Positions 39,337 to 49,300 of a DNA stretch of 64,000 nucleotides are shown in pieces; position 1 is the first letter of the stretch; each line of letters opens with the position of its first letter. A program made the position numbers and the translations under genes. Source of the stretch: Variovorax paradoxus (GTDB lineage: Bacteria; Pseudomonadota; Gammaproteobacteria; Burkholderiales; Burkholderiaceae_C); assembly GCF_902712855.1 (NCBI RefSeq), contig NZ_LR743507.1, positions 434,001-498,000 of the forward strand, written 5' to 3'. The notes beneath the pieces are model-generated. The model did no database searches and was not told where the DNA came from. It was given only the letters and a program-made list of their open reading frames with translations.

Positions 39337-39932
39337 CGCGACGGAAGGTGCTGGTGGTCGGTGCGGGCGGAACACTCGGCCGTGCGGTGGTGGCCGCGCT
39401 GGCGGAGCGCCATGACGTGGTCGCGGTGTCGCGCAGCAGCGATCCGGGCGTGGACCTCGGCGTGCCGCAGCAGATCGACACGCTGTTCGACGCCGTGCCC
39501 GATGCCGATGCCGTGGTCTGCGCCGCGGCCGGCGTGCAGCTCGCGCCGTTCTGCACGCTGAACGACGCGGCGCTCGCCCAGGCGCTGCACGCCAAGCTGT
39601 TCGGGCAGATCGCGCTGCTGCGTCGCGCAGCCTCCTGCCTTCGGGACGGCGGCTCGGTCACGCTGACGGGCGGGCGCTTCGACGGCGTGCTGCCCGGCGG
39701 CAGCGCGGGCGCGCTCGCGAACGCAGGGCTCGAAGCCTTCGTGGCGCAGGCGGCACCCGAGCTGCCGCGCGGCCTGCGCGTGAACGTGGTCGCGCCCGGC
39801 TGGGTGCAGGAAACGCTCGACGGACTGGGGCTGCGCGGCCCGAAGGGCACGCCCGCGCGCGAGGTGGCGCGGCTCTACGTGGCGGCGGTGGAAGGCGCGA
39901 TGAGCGGGCAGGCGCTGCGCGTCGCCGCGTGA
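39333..39932 (+). CDS. Short-chain dehydrogenase-like protein lacking the usual catalytic tyrosine
   Basis: A 199-residue Rossmann protein: nucleotide motif VLVVGAGGTLGRAVVAAL at residues ~6-23, then AAGVQLAPF in place of NNAG, and GGSAGALANAGLEAFV where active SDRs have the YxxxK pair. The late segment LRVNVVAPGWVQETL is typical SDR. ATG 39333 overlaps the aldo/keto reductase stop. The short form without Tyr/Lys is a recurring subgroup, so this may be an inactive or differently acting reductase. Confidence 0.82.
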
Positions 39933-39939
39933 AGCCGGA

Positions 39940-40293
39940 TCAGGACATCAGCAGGTAGACCAGCCCGCCGCCCACCACGAAGGCCGCCGCTATCGACCCG
40001 ATCCACGGAAAACGCCGCGGCGCCAGGCCCAGCAACGCGACCGTCGCCTGCGCCGCGGCCGTGAGCGCGCCCAGCCACAGCACCCAGCCGATCGAGCTGC
40101 CCGCGGCCTGCAGGCTCGCGCCGAGCGAGAGGCACAGCAGCACCGTGCCGCCCAGCTGCAGCCAGCGCCGCCAGGGGCCGGGCGTGTTGCCACGGCCGTA
40201 GACGTCCTCGCTGTGCCGTTCCATCGCCAGGCTCAGCGCGCAGAAGCCCGCGAGCGAGGCCGCGAACACGAGGGCGAGGAGCAGCGACGCCAT
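39940..40293 (-). CDS. DUF3325-like small membrane protein
   Basis: A 117-residue protein with three to four hydrophobic helices (LLLALVFAASLAGFCALSLA, GGTVLLCLSLGASL, VLWLGALTAAAQATVALLGL, IAAAFVVGGGLVYLLM). The stretch AMERHSEDVYGRG after helix 1 is as in DUF3325 proteins of iron-uptake operons; this family label rests on memory of such operons. ATG 40293 overlaps the PepSY stop by one codon frame (ATGA). Third and last gene of the Fur-controlled unit. Confidence 0.72.
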   Translation of the reverse strand: MASLLLALVFAASLAGFCALSLAMERHSEDVYGRGNTPGPWRRWLQLGGTVLLCLSLGASLQAAGSSIGWVLWLGALTAAAQATVALLGLAPRRFPWIGSIAAAFVVGGGLVYLLMS

Positions 40294-41942
40294 CACGAAC
40301 CCTGCTCCGAAGCGACGAGCACCTGCGGCGTCTGCGCAGCCTGCGCCGCCCGCCTGGCCGCCGACGTGCGGCGCTTGCGCTCCACGATCCACACCGCCGA
40401 GGCGAGCCCCAGACCAAGCGCCAGCGCGACGAGGTCGAAGCCCGCCACCGCGCTCGGTCCCGAACGCAGGCTCACGGTCAGCGGCGCGGGGCCGGTGAAG
40501 GCATTGAGCACCGGCAGCGACGCGAACAGCAGCGCGCCCAGTGCCAGCTGCGCCTGCCACATGCGCAGCGTGGGCCGCAGCAGGCCCAGCACGGCGGTGG
40601 CGCCCCAGGCGATGAAGAACCAGGTGATCTCCGCCTCGCCGCGGTCGGCCACGTCCAGCGGCAGCAGGCGGTTGGCCCAGAAGAACGACGCCATGGCCAC
40701 CGGAAGGCCGGCGATCGCGCCGAGGTTCAACCCGTCGACCAGCCGCAGCCCGACGCTCACGCGCCCGCCCTGCTTGAGCGTCCTGGCGAACTTCTGGCGT
40801 TCCTTCACCGCCCACAGCAGCAGGCCGGTGGCCACCATCAGGCAGCCTGCGAGCCCCGAGAGGAACAGCAGCGCGCGCACCAGCGGATCGCCGAAGCGGC
40901 CGATGTGCAGGCCGTAGAGCACGCTGCGCGTTTCGGCGGCAGGCCGGGTGGCGTCGCCGAAGGTGCCGATCAATGCGCCGGTCACGCCGTTGAACTGCAT
41001 CGTCGGCTGCTCGTAGGACAGCTGCGGACCGTCGGCGCGCCGCAGGGTGACCACCGCGTTGGCATCGTTCGGCGAATTGACGGCGATGCGGCCGACATCC
41101 GCGCCGTCCCAGTGCGCGGAAGCCTGCGCGAGCATCGGCGCGATGGGCGCCATCGGCGCCGCGCGGCCAGCGGCCTTGGACTGCTCGCGCGCACTGCCTG
41201 CGAAGGCCTCGGCGAAGAAGGCCTGCGTGCCGCCGCTGTCCTTGTAGGCGGCCTGCGGACCCCACGGCATGTACATGAACATCAGCGTGACGAGGCCGGT
41301 GTACGTGATCATCGCGTGATAGGGCAGCGCGAGCACCGCCGTCACGTTGTGCGCGTCGAGCCACGAGCGCTGGCCCTTCTTCGGGCGGAAGGTGAAGAAG
41401 TCCTTGAAGATGCGCTTGTGCGTGACGATGCCGCTGAAGATGGCCACCAGCATGAACATCGCGCAGAAGCCCACGATCCAGCGCGCCCACAGCGCGGGCA
41501 TGTAGTGCAGGTCGAAGTGCAGGCGGTAGAAGAACTCGCCGCCGCGCGTCTCGCGCGCCGCGGCCGAAGCCTGGCCGGTGGACGGGTCGAGCATCGCGCG
41601 GCCGACGCGGTTGCGCCGGTCGACCGGCGGCGCGCCCTTGGGCGGCGGCGGCTTCGTCCAGAAGAGGCTGGCCGATGGTTCGCGCGCGGTGGGCAACGTG
41701 ATGAACCAGCGCGGCGAATCGGCCGCATGCTGCTGCAGGTAGGCGTAGGTCGCCTCGGCCGACTGCACCGTCGGCACCCTGACCTGCGGGAGGCCGTGCA
41801 GCTCGGGCTTCATCCAGACGGTGATCTCGTCCCTGAAATAGGACGCGGTGCCCGCCATGAACACCATGAACAGCACCCAGCCGACCAGCAGGCCCGACCA
41901 GGTGTGCAGCCACGCCATCGACTGGCGGAACCCTTCCTTCAT
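40293..41942 (-). CDS. PepSY-associated transmembrane protein (iron-siderophore related)
   Basis: A 549-residue inner-membrane protein of the PepSY_TM family. The first helix follows FRQSMAWLHTWSGLLVGW, with the HTWSG histidine typical of heme/Fe-reductase-like PepSY proteins. Further helices lie around WIVGFCAMFMLVAIFSGIVTH, AMITYTGLVTLMFMY and the C-terminal third. HNVTAVLALPYHAMITYTG holds additional conserved histidines. Members near siderophore receptors are proposed ferrisiderophore reductases. ATG 41942 overlaps the DUF3649 stop; the stop overlaps the DUF3325 start. A Fur box lies upstream of the unit. Confidence 0.86.
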   Translation of the reverse strand: MKEGFRQSMAWLHTWSGLLVGWVLFMVFMAGTASYFRDEITVWMKPELHGLPQVRVPTVQSAEATYAYLQQHAADSPRWFITLPTAREPSASLFWTKPPPPKGAPPVDRRNRVGRAMLDPSTGQASAAARETRGGEFFYRLHFDLHYMPALWARWIVGFCAMFMLVAIFSGIVTHKRIFKDFFTFRPKKGQRSWLDAHNVTAVLALPYHAMITYTGLVTLMFMYMPWGPQAAYKDSGGTQAFFAEAFAGSAREQSKAAGRAAPMAPIAPMLAQASAHWDGADVGRIAVNSPNDANAVVTLRRADGPQLSYEQPTMQFNGVTGALIGTFGDATRPAAETRSVLYGLHIGRFGDPLVRALLFLSGLAGCLMVATGLLLWAVKERQKFARTLKQGGRVSVGLRLVDGLNLGAIAGLPVAMASFFWANRLLPLDVADRGEAEITWFFIAWGATAVLGLLRPTLRMWQAQLALGALLFASLPVLNAFTGPAPLTVSLRSGPSAVAGFDLVALALGLGLASAVWIVERKRRTSAARRAAQAAQTPQVLVASEQGS

Positions 41943-42268
41943 GCCGCGCCTCCGGTGGAACGCATCAGCAGGAACACCAGCAGGCCCATCGGCGCCGCGG
42001 CAATGGCGAGACCCGACCACGCGCGCAGCGCGGTGCGTGCGGCGAAGACCCACATCACGGCAACCGCGAAGACGAGGAAGGAGGCCAGCGTGCCGGTCAT
42101 CGCGGCCTCGCTGCGCGACGTGCCGAAGAGCGGCGGCAGGCACAGCGCGAGCAGGGCGGCGGACAGCGCCGCCACCCCGTATCCGCCGGCGATGGCGGCC
42201 ACCGCCCGCGAGGCCACGCCCAGGCGGTAGCGAACGCCGGCGCTCACGACGCCCGCCGGACGGCGCAC
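41939..42268 (-). CDS. DUF3649-like small membrane protein
   Basis: A ~109-residue protein with three hydrophobic helices (AVAAIAGGYGVAALSAALLALCL, LASFLVFAVAVMWVFAA, LAIAAAPMGLLVFLLM), matching DUF3649 proteins that precede PepSY proteins in iron operons. The start is uncertain: GTG 42268 or GTG 42247; the nearby ATG at 42288 is out of frame. Its stop overlaps the PepSY start by 4 bp. It is the first gene after the Fur box. Confidence 0.68.
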   Translation of the reverse strand: MRRPAGVVSAGVRYRLGVASRAVAAIAGGYGVAALSAALLALCLPPLFGTSRSEAAMTGTLASFLVFAVAVMWVFAARTALRAWSGLAIAAAPMGLLVFLLMRSTGGAA

Positions 42269-42314
42269 GAGGTCGTTCGGAAATTCATGGAAAAGGAGAA
42301 GAAAGTCGCTTGAA

Positions 42315-42333
42315 GATGAGAATCATACTCATC
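42315..42333. promoter_or_regulatory. Fur box
   Basis: GATGAGAATCATACTCATC, a 19-bp palindrome (arms GATGAG/CTCATC around AATCATA) very close to the Fur consensus. It lies 47 bp upstream of the first gene of the DUF3649-PepSY-DUF3325 unit, so that unit should be induced by iron limitation. Confidence 0.85.
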
Positions 42334-42407
42334 TGACTCGCGCTCCCCAACCCGCCGACGGCCGCGCCCCGCCCGCCAGCCGGGGCATACCGGCCCGCGC
42401 CGACGGC

Positions 42408-43781
42408 TTACTTCGCCTGCAGCAACGCGCCCGCTTCCAGCAGCACCAGTTCGTTGTCGTCCGCCTTGTTCGGCTCGCGGCTGCTCGAGAAGGGCAGGTT
42501 GTTGTCGTTGCCGACGACGATGTGGGTGGCGTCCACCACGTCGACGTTCTCGATGGTGAAGAACGGGAACTTGAGCACCCCGTCGTTCAGCGGCTTGCGC
42601 GCGAGCTTGTCCGGGTCGGCGATGTTCAGCAGGTCGATGTAGCCGATCTTGCGCACCGGGCCGCCCACGTTGGCGTCGCTCAGCTCGACCTTGTAGACGC
42701 GCTTGAACTTCGCGATGTCGTGGAAGCAGTCGGTGCGCTTCTGGCCTTCGGGGCAGGCCTTGTCGCTCGTGCCTTCGCCGTTGTCGCGCTCGATGATCAG
42801 GCCCATGGCACTCGTGCCATCTCCTGCCTTGCTATCGATCACGTTGAAGTCGCCGATGGCGTTGCCGTTGGCCTCGAGCACGTACTTCCAGTGGCGGCCG
42901 GTCCACTTCTCCGAGGCCACGTCGAACTCCAGCACGCGCAGCGCTTCCTTGCCTTCGACGCGCTCGTAGTCCTTGGCTTCGGCGTTCCACACCGGGCCCT
43001 CGAGCAGCGCGTAAAGCTTGCTGCCGTCCTTCGACGAGGCCATGCCTTCAAAACCCTTGGAGCGCTTGACCTGGAAGTCGACCGCACCGCCGGGCGCGCC
43101 CGGCGTGGTCACGGCCGGGTGGTCGGGCGAACGCACGGCCTTGCCGTCGACCAGCGTGTCGAACACCGCGAGCACCTTGCCCTTGAGGTCGGCCTTGATC
43201 AGGAACGGGCCGAACTCCTCGCCGATCCACAGCGCGCCGCCTGCGAACTGGAAGCTCTCGGGGTCGAAATCGGAACCCGTCAGGTAGCGCTGCTTCGTGC
43301 CTTCGTGGACGATGCGGAACGGCACCTTCTTGTCGGGGTCGTGCAGGAACACGGTTTCCAGCCGGTTGAACCTGCCGCTCTTGAAGTCCACCTTGTAGTG
43401 GTTCAGGTAGAGCATGAAGTCGGGCGAGTTGGCCTTCGCGCCCGCGCCGTTGTCGGTGAGGATCCAGAACGAGCCGTCGTCCATCTTCTTGATGCCCGAG
43501 TGGCCCTGCAGCGGCTGTCCCTTGAAGGGCACCGACACGCCGGTGCCCCGTCCGCCCGACAGGCCTTCGACCGTGCCGATGGCCTCCACGCGCCTGGCGG
43601 TGGTGAACTTGCCGCTCACCTGCAGGTCGGCCGGCGCATCCTTCGGCGCGGCCACGAAGCTCTGCGCGGGCAGCACGGCGTGGCCGGCGAGCGTCGCGGG
43701 GAAAGCAGTCTGCGCCGACACGCTGCCGCATGCGAGTGCGGCGGCCAGGGCGATGAAGGAAAGGGGAGCAAGACGCGTCAT
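42408..43781 (-). CDS. Esterase-like activity of phytase family protein
   Basis: A 457-residue exported protein. The signal peptide (LSFIALAAALACGSVSAQ) is cleaved near residue 23. The remainder shows the beta-propeller-like pattern of this family: EGLSGGRGTGVSVPFKGQ, FWILTDNGAGAKANS, GALWIGEEFGPFLIKAD and FEGMASSKDGSKLYALLEGP. Members are periplasmic or extracellular phosphoester or ester hydrolases, poorly characterised. ATG 43781. It lies 68 bp downstream of pbpC on the same strand but is probably independent. Confidence 0.83.
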   Translation of the reverse strand: MTRLAPLSFIALAAALACGSVSAQTAFPATLAGHAVLPAQSFVAAPKDAPADLQVSGKFTTARRVEAIGTVEGLSGGRGTGVSVPFKGQPLQGHSGIKKMDDGSFWILTDNGAGAKANSPDFMLYLNHYKVDFKSGRFNRLETVFLHDPDKKVPFRIVHEGTKQRYLTGSDFDPESFQFAGGALWIGEEFGPFLIKADLKGKVLAVFDTLVDGKAVRSPDHPAVTTPGAPGGAVDFQVKRSKGFEGMASSKDGSKLYALLEGPVWNAEAKDYERVEGKEALRVLEFDVASEKWTGRHWKYVLEANGNAIGDFNVIDSKAGDGTSAMGLIIERDNGEGTSDKACPEGQKRTDCFHDIAKFKRVYKVELSDANVGGPVRKIGYIDLLNIADPDKLARKPLNDGVLKFPFFTIENVDVVDATHIVVGNDNNLPFSSSREPNKADDNELVLLEAGALLQAK

Positions 43782-43849
43782 GGGCAGGAGAGTTGCAAGT
43801 CGAAAACGCGTGACCATGCCGGGCGGGCATGACGACGCCATGACACCCT

Positions 43850-46231
43850 TCAGGGTGCGATGTCGACCGTGACCTCGCGCGATTCGGCGCGGCCCTGGTC
43901 GTCGACCGCGCGCAGCACGTAGCGCCGGCCCGACTCCGCGAGATCGGGCATCCACGTGATGCCTTCGCCCGGCGCAGCACGGCCGATGAGCGCGTCGTCA
44001 GCGAACCAGTAGACGGTCTGCGTGCCGGCGGCGGCCTCGGCGCGCAGCACCAGCGGCTCGGGCTTCTTCACGCGCAGCGTGTGGCGCACGCCGCGCAGCG
44101 GCGAGGTGATGAGCGGCGCGCCCTCGGGTGCGCCGCCTTCGTTCTCGCAGCCATCGGACGGCACGCTTGCGCGCGGCAAGCCGGCCTGGCGGAACAGGCG
44201 GCGCATGTCGCTGCCCCATTGCTCCACCACCTGCTGGCGAGCATTGGGCTGCGGACCGCACACCACCTTGCCGGTGGTCTCGTCGACCCACACCGCGCGG
44301 TGCAGGTTGCTGACCTGGATGGGCGACTTGCCCGCGATGAACCACGTCGTCGCGCGCACCGGGCACAGCGCGTCGGGCAGGCCGCCCGTGGCCGCGCACA
44401 CCTCGACCTGGCGCAGGTCGGGCGGCTGGCGCGACACCACCTCGCCCGGGTCGAGCCGCTCGGCACGCAGCGCGTCGACCATGCGAAGGAACAGCGGCGC
44501 GGCCGCATCCACACCCACCAGCGCGGGGTTGCTGCTGCCGTCGAAGTTGCCCACCCACACCACCAGCACGTGGCGGCCGAACACGCCCGCCGTCCACGCA
44601 TCGCGAAAGCCCCAGGAGGTGCCCGTCTTCCATGCGATGGCGGGCCGCGCAGGCAGCGCGGTGTCGGGGCGCGGCGTGTGGCGCAGCATGTCGAGCGTGA
44701 TGAACGAGGCCTCCTCGCTCAGCAGGCGCAGCGGCTGCACCGGGCGCTCGTCGGGCGCGGGCTGCGTGTAGCGGATGGGTTGCGATATGCCGCCGTTGGC
44801 CAGCGTGGCGTACATGCCGGCCAGCTCCTCGGGCGTGACCTCGCCGCCGCCCAGCACCAGCGCCAGGCCGTAGTGCGATTCGCTCTGCAGCTTCTGCACG
44901 CCGGCCAGGCGCATGAAGTCGTAGAGGCCCGGCTTCGAGAGCTTCGCCGCCACGGCCACCGCGGGAATGTTGCGGCTGCGGATCAGCGCCTCCTGCGCCG
45001 GCAGCGGGCCGGCGAAGCGGTGGTCGAAGTTCTCGGGCGTGTAGGGGCCGAAGGAGGTGGGCGCGTCCTTGAGCATCGTGCGCGGATGCAGCAGGCCCTG
45101 GTCGAGCGCCAGCGCATAGATGAAGGGCTTGAGCGTGGAGCCCGGCGAGCGCTTGGCGAGCACGCCGTTGACCTGGCCCGAGATGGCGTCGTTGCGGAAG
45201 TCGGCCGAGCCGATCATGGCGCGCACCTGCATGGTCGATGCGTCGAGCAGCAGCGCGCTCGCGTTGGTCATGCCCACGTCGGCATGTGTGCGCAGGTACT
45301 GGCCCATGACCCGCTCGAGCGTGGACTGCATGCGCAGGTCGATGGTGGTTCGCACCTCCTGCACGCCGCGCTCCTGCGCGAGCAGCATGTCGGTGGCGTG
45401 CGGCGCAAGAAAGGGCAGGCTGCCGCGCGACTGCGCCGACAGCGCGAGCTGCGCGTCCGGCGCGTGCTGCTTCGCTGTCGGGTCGCGCTCGGCCCACAAC
45501 GCCCACAGGCGTTCGCGAGCCGATTGCAGCTCGGCATTGCGGCCGCGCTCGGCGATGCGCTTGACGGGGTTCTGCGGAATCACCGCGAGCGTCAGCGCCT
45601 CGGGCAGGCTGAGCCTGGCCGCGTCCTTGCGGAAGTAGATGAGGCTCGCGGCCTGCACGCCTTCGATGTTGCCGCCATAGGGCGCGGTGTTGAGGTAGGC
45701 CTCGAGGATGTCGTGCTTGCTGAAGCGCGCCTCCAGCCACAGCGCCGCGAAGATCTGCGCGACCTTGCCGCCGGGCGTGCGGCTGTCGATGCCGTACACG
45801 CGGCGCGCGAGCTGCATCGTGAGCGTGGAGCCGCCCTGGCGGCGCTCGCCGCTGGCAATGCGCCATGCGCTGCGCACCAGCGCAGCGGGGTTCACGCCGG
45901 GGTGCGTGTGGAAGCGGCGGTCTTCGTACAGCAGCACCGCATCGACCAGCGTGGGCGAGATGCGCTCGAGCGGTACCCACAGGCGGTATTGGTCGTCGCC
46001 AGCGAGTGTGAGGCGCAGCAGCTCGCCGCCTTGCGCATAGACCGCGCGCGAGCTGCCGACGGTTTCGCTCAGTGCGGCGTGGGGCCAGAGGCGGAGCAGG
46101 GCGAGCAGCAGCGCGACGATCACGAAGGCGATGAGCGCCTTGCGCGTCCGGGATCTACTACCTCTCCCTCTCCCACTTGCGGGAGAGGGCTGGGGTGGGG
46201 GCAGCGGCGATGGATCGGGCAGCGTGTTCAT
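43850..46231 (-). CDS. pbpC: Penicillin-binding protein 1C
   Basis: A bifunctional class A peptidoglycan synthase, 793 residues. A single membrane helix (residues ~32-50) is followed by the glycosyltransferase domain (LLYEDRRFHTHPGV catalytic Glu, GGSTLTMQLARRVYG, LNTAPYGGNIEGVQAA). The transpeptidase domain has SxxK (GSTLKPFIYA), SxN (SRNIPA) and KTGTSWGFRDAW, and the C-terminal ~90 residues form the PBP1C-specific domain. The first ~25 residues (PSPLPPPQPSPASGRGRG) are encoded by a dispersed repeat. It is the downstream partner of the alpha-2-macroglobulin gene, as in E. coli. Confidence 0.94.
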   Translation of the reverse strand: MNTLPDPSPLPPPQPSPASGRGRGSRSRTRKALIAFVIVALLLALLRLWPHAALSETVGSSRAVYAQGGELLRLTLAGDDQYRLWVPLERISPTLVDAVLLYEDRRFHTHPGVNPAALVRSAWRIASGERRQGGSTLTMQLARRVYGIDSRTPGGKVAQIFAALWLEARFSKHDILEAYLNTAPYGGNIEGVQAASLIYFRKDAARLSLPEALTLAVIPQNPVKRIAERGRNAELQSARERLWALWAERDPTAKQHAPDAQLALSAQSRGSLPFLAPHATDMLLAQERGVQEVRTTIDLRMQSTLERVMGQYLRTHADVGMTNASALLLDASTMQVRAMIGSADFRNDAISGQVNGVLAKRSPGSTLKPFIYALALDQGLLHPRTMLKDAPTSFGPYTPENFDHRFAGPLPAQEALIRSRNIPAVAVAAKLSKPGLYDFMRLAGVQKLQSESHYGLALVLGGGEVTPEELAGMYATLANGGISQPIRYTQPAPDERPVQPLRLLSEEASFITLDMLRHTPRPDTALPARPAIAWKTGTSWGFRDAWTAGVFGRHVLVVWVGNFDGSSNPALVGVDAAAPLFLRMVDALRAERLDPGEVVSRQPPDLRQVEVCAATGGLPDALCPVRATTWFIAGKSPIQVSNLHRAVWVDETTGKVVCGPQPNARQQVVEQWGSDMRRLFRQAGLPRASVPSDGCENEGGAPEGAPLITSPLRGVRHTLRVKKPEPLVLRAEAAAGTQTVYWFADDALIGRAAPGEGITWMPDLAESGRRYVLRAVDDQGRAESREVTVDIAP
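46161..46203 (+). repeat. REP-like repeat, copy inside the pbpC 5' coding region
   Basis: A CTCTCCC...GGGAGAGGG hairpin followed by CTGGGGTGGGGG, the widespread proteobacterial intergenic repeat type. It encodes the Pro/Ser/Gly-rich N-terminus of PBP1C. It is inverted relative to the copy at 46243-46285. Confidence 0.7.
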
Positions 46232-46242
46232 ACGAAGGCCGC

Positions 46243-46285
46243 ACCCTCACCCTGGCCCTCGCCCGCACGCGGGAGAGGGGGCAAC
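46243..46285 (-). repeat. REP-like repeat, copy in the pbpC 5' untranslated region
   Basis: CCCTCACCCTGGCCCTC then a CCCGCACGCGGG hairpin and AGAGGGGGC. Its complement pairs with the copy at 46161-46203. The pbpC start codon at 46229-46231 lies in the 39-bp spacer between them. It also occupies most of the gap after the alpha-2-macroglobulin stop. Confidence 0.7.
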
Positions 46286-46302
46286 GCGCGCCGTTGTCGC
46301 GG

Positions 46303-49300
46303 TCAATTCGCCACCACCTGAAAGCGCGCACCCGCCGAACGCGAGAACACGCGGCGGTCGTACATCGCTTCGCCGTACGCCGCCGGCACCACGTAGTCGC
46401 CCACGTTGGTGGCGCGCGCCTTGTACGTCACCTCGAGCAGGTCCTTGCCGACGCCGCCGTAGAACACCACGCGATCCTCGCGGATGTCGGCGTACTGCAC
46501 CTTCCACGAACCGCCGCCACCCAGGCGCTTCTTCCAGATGGGCGCGTCGGCATCGGCATCGTCGTCGTCGCCCACGGCGTTCAGCACCGGCTCCAGCCCG
46601 CCGGGCAGGACGTCGACCAGCGCCACGCCGTTGAGTTGCGCGCGCTCCAGGCTGCGCACGCGCACCCGCACCGTGACCTCCTCGCCGAGCTTCACCTTGG
46701 TAACCGGGTTGCCCTTGGCGTCGAACACCTCGTGGGAGATCTCCATGCCCTGGTTCACCGGCGTGGGAGACACGTTACGCTCGAAGCCCTGTTCGGCCCA
46801 GCTGTAGTAGAGGTTGAAGTCGCTGTCGTTCGACAGCTTGAGCTTCGCGGTGCCGGCCGGCACGGCGGCGCGCGCGATCGGGTTCACCGAGCCCAGCGCA
46901 AGTGCGGCGGCCTGGCCCTGTGCGTCGATGGCGCTCGCCGTGAGCTTGCCTTCGGCGTTCTGCCCGACGGCCTCGAAGTACGAATCGACCGCCAGCAGCA
47001 TCGAGGCCGACGACAGGCTGTTGTACCAGCCGTCGCGCACCATCGCGGCCATGCCTTCCCACACCGCGGGCTTCAGCGTCTTCAGCCGCGCAGGAAAGTG
47101 GCGGCCCACCAGGTGCAGTGTCATGCTGTCGTGCACCAGCGGGTCGTAGTAGGCGCCCCACACGTTGCGGCGCTGCTTCTTCTCGGTGCGTGCGAGCAGG
47201 TCGCTCCACACCGGATCGAGCAGCTCGTTGGCCACCTGCTCCTGCTTCACGAGCTGGTAGCTCGCGGCGAGATAGACGGCACCGAGGTCGTCGTTCCAGC
47301 CTTGCGATTTCTTCGTGCGCCAGGCTTCTCGCAGGTTGGCGAGCGCGGCCGGCGCGACGATGCCCTGGCGCGTCAGCAGGTAGGCCGCCTGCGTGCGCTG
47401 GCGCCAGCCGTCGAGCGTGGTGTCGCCGCTGCCGAGCCAGCCCTGCAGGTAGGTGTCGGCCTTCTGCAGCAGGTCTTGGGGCACGGGCAGCTTGTGGTCC
47501 TTGGCCTCGACCAGCAGGTGCACCGCGTACAGCGTGGCGAAGGCATCGGTGCCCGCGCCGGGCCACAGCGAGAAGCCGCCGTCGGCCGTCTGCCGCGCGC
47601 GCAGCTGCACGAGGTAGCGCTCGAAGGTCTTGCGCGACTCGGGCAGCGGGCCCTGCTCGGCCGTGCGCCCGCGCGCCATTTCCCTCATCAGCTCGGGCCG
47701 GCCCGCGAGCAGCACCGCCGGGAAGGCCTGGCTGGTGATCTGCTCGGTACAGCCGTGCGGATAGGCCTCCAGGTACTGCATGAGCCCGGTGGCGAACGCC
47801 CACGGCGCGGCCGACACGGCCACATCGCTCTGGCGGAAGTTCGGGTACAGGTCGGCCTTGCTGGCCAGCTCTCCCGCGCGCTGGAAGCTGCCGGCCTGCA
47901 CCAGCGTGACGAACGGCGACGCGGGCCGCACGCTCACTTCGGTGGAAAGGCGCGCGCTGAAGTTCTTGTGCGTCGAGGTGAAGACCAGCGCGGATGAACC
48001 GAGCACGGCTTCGGCGCCAGGCTTGGCGCTCACGTTGAACCGGGTACTGGCCTCGCCGCGCTCGTTGACCTTCAGCGTCTGCGTGGCCTCGCCCACCACC
48101 TCGAGCCCGCCGGATGCGGTGAGCGTGAGCGCGATCGGCGCCTCCTTGCCCGAGCCCACGATGTTGTTGGCCAGGCCCACGCCCACCTCCACGGTGTCGC
48201 CGGGCGCCATGGCCAGCGGCGCGTTCGGCAGTATCACCATGTCGCCGCGCACCACGGTGCGGGTGCTCTTGGCGGCGGTGGCCTCGTCGTTCACGGCCAC
48301 GGCCATCACGCGCAGGCTGCCGTTGAAGCTCTCGGGCACGGTGTAGCTGAACTCGCGGCTGCCGTTCACGTCGACCAACCCCGACCAGTAGGCCACCGGC
48401 TTGTCGCGCTTGCGCTTGAACGGGTTCAGGTGCTTGCCGAGCTCGCCTTCGCCGTCACCGCCCGGCGCGGCCCCCTGCATGAGCTTCTTGAACTCCGGCA
48501 GGATCAGGTCGAGCGTCTGCAAGGTGCCCACCTCGAGCGCGCGCTTCTGGAAGAAGTGCTTCAGCGGGTCGGGCGTCTTGTAGCGCGCCACCTGCAGGAT
48601 GCCTTCATCCACCGCGAACACCACGGCGCGCGTGGGCTTGTCGCTGGTGAGCTTCATCTTCACGGTCTGCCCCGGCTTCACCAGTTCGCTGCTGGTGAGC
48701 TGCAGGTTGGCGGTGCGCTGCGTGAGCGCGGTGGCGAACGGCACGACGCCGTAAGACAGCGGGCTCATGTAGACCTCGTCGGAGGCCGGGTCACGCACGA
48801 AGTGCACGTTGATGTAGCCCGTGCCTTCGAAGCCCTTGGGCAGGGTGATCTTCTGCACCGAGGCGGTCTTGTCGGTCTTGAACCACGCATGCGCGTAGAC
48901 CTTGTCGCGCTCGATGGTGATGAGGCCCGCGCCGACGTACGGCGCGCGGATGCTCACCGCGATCTCCTGGCCCGGCTCGTAGTCCTTGCGGTCGAGCGTG
49001 AGCTGCAGCTCGGCGTTGCGGTCGAGCGAGCGCGACACGTTGGCGTTGCCCGCCACGCTGTATTCCACGCGGTTGAGCTCCACTCCCTGCCCGTTGCGCA
49101 CCACGTAGGCGAAGTTGCCCGGCGCGCCGGTGTCCAGCGCCACGGTGTTGCCTGCCGCGGCGATGGCGAAGGGCTTCTCGTCGAGCACCACTTCCTTCCT
49201 GCGCGACTCGTAGCGGTACAGGCCGTTGTCCTGCTTCACCAGCACCGACAGCACCTTGCGCTCGACGCGTTCGATCTTCAGATCGGCCACGGCCGTCTTC

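Noticed and set aside
43815..43831. Hairpin CATGCC-N5-GGCATG between pbpC and the phytase-like gene
   Set aside because: Short stem, no T-run; not enough to call a terminator.
44081..46321. A 746-codon plus-strand frame antisense to pbpC
   Set aside because: Shadow of pbpC; no family features.
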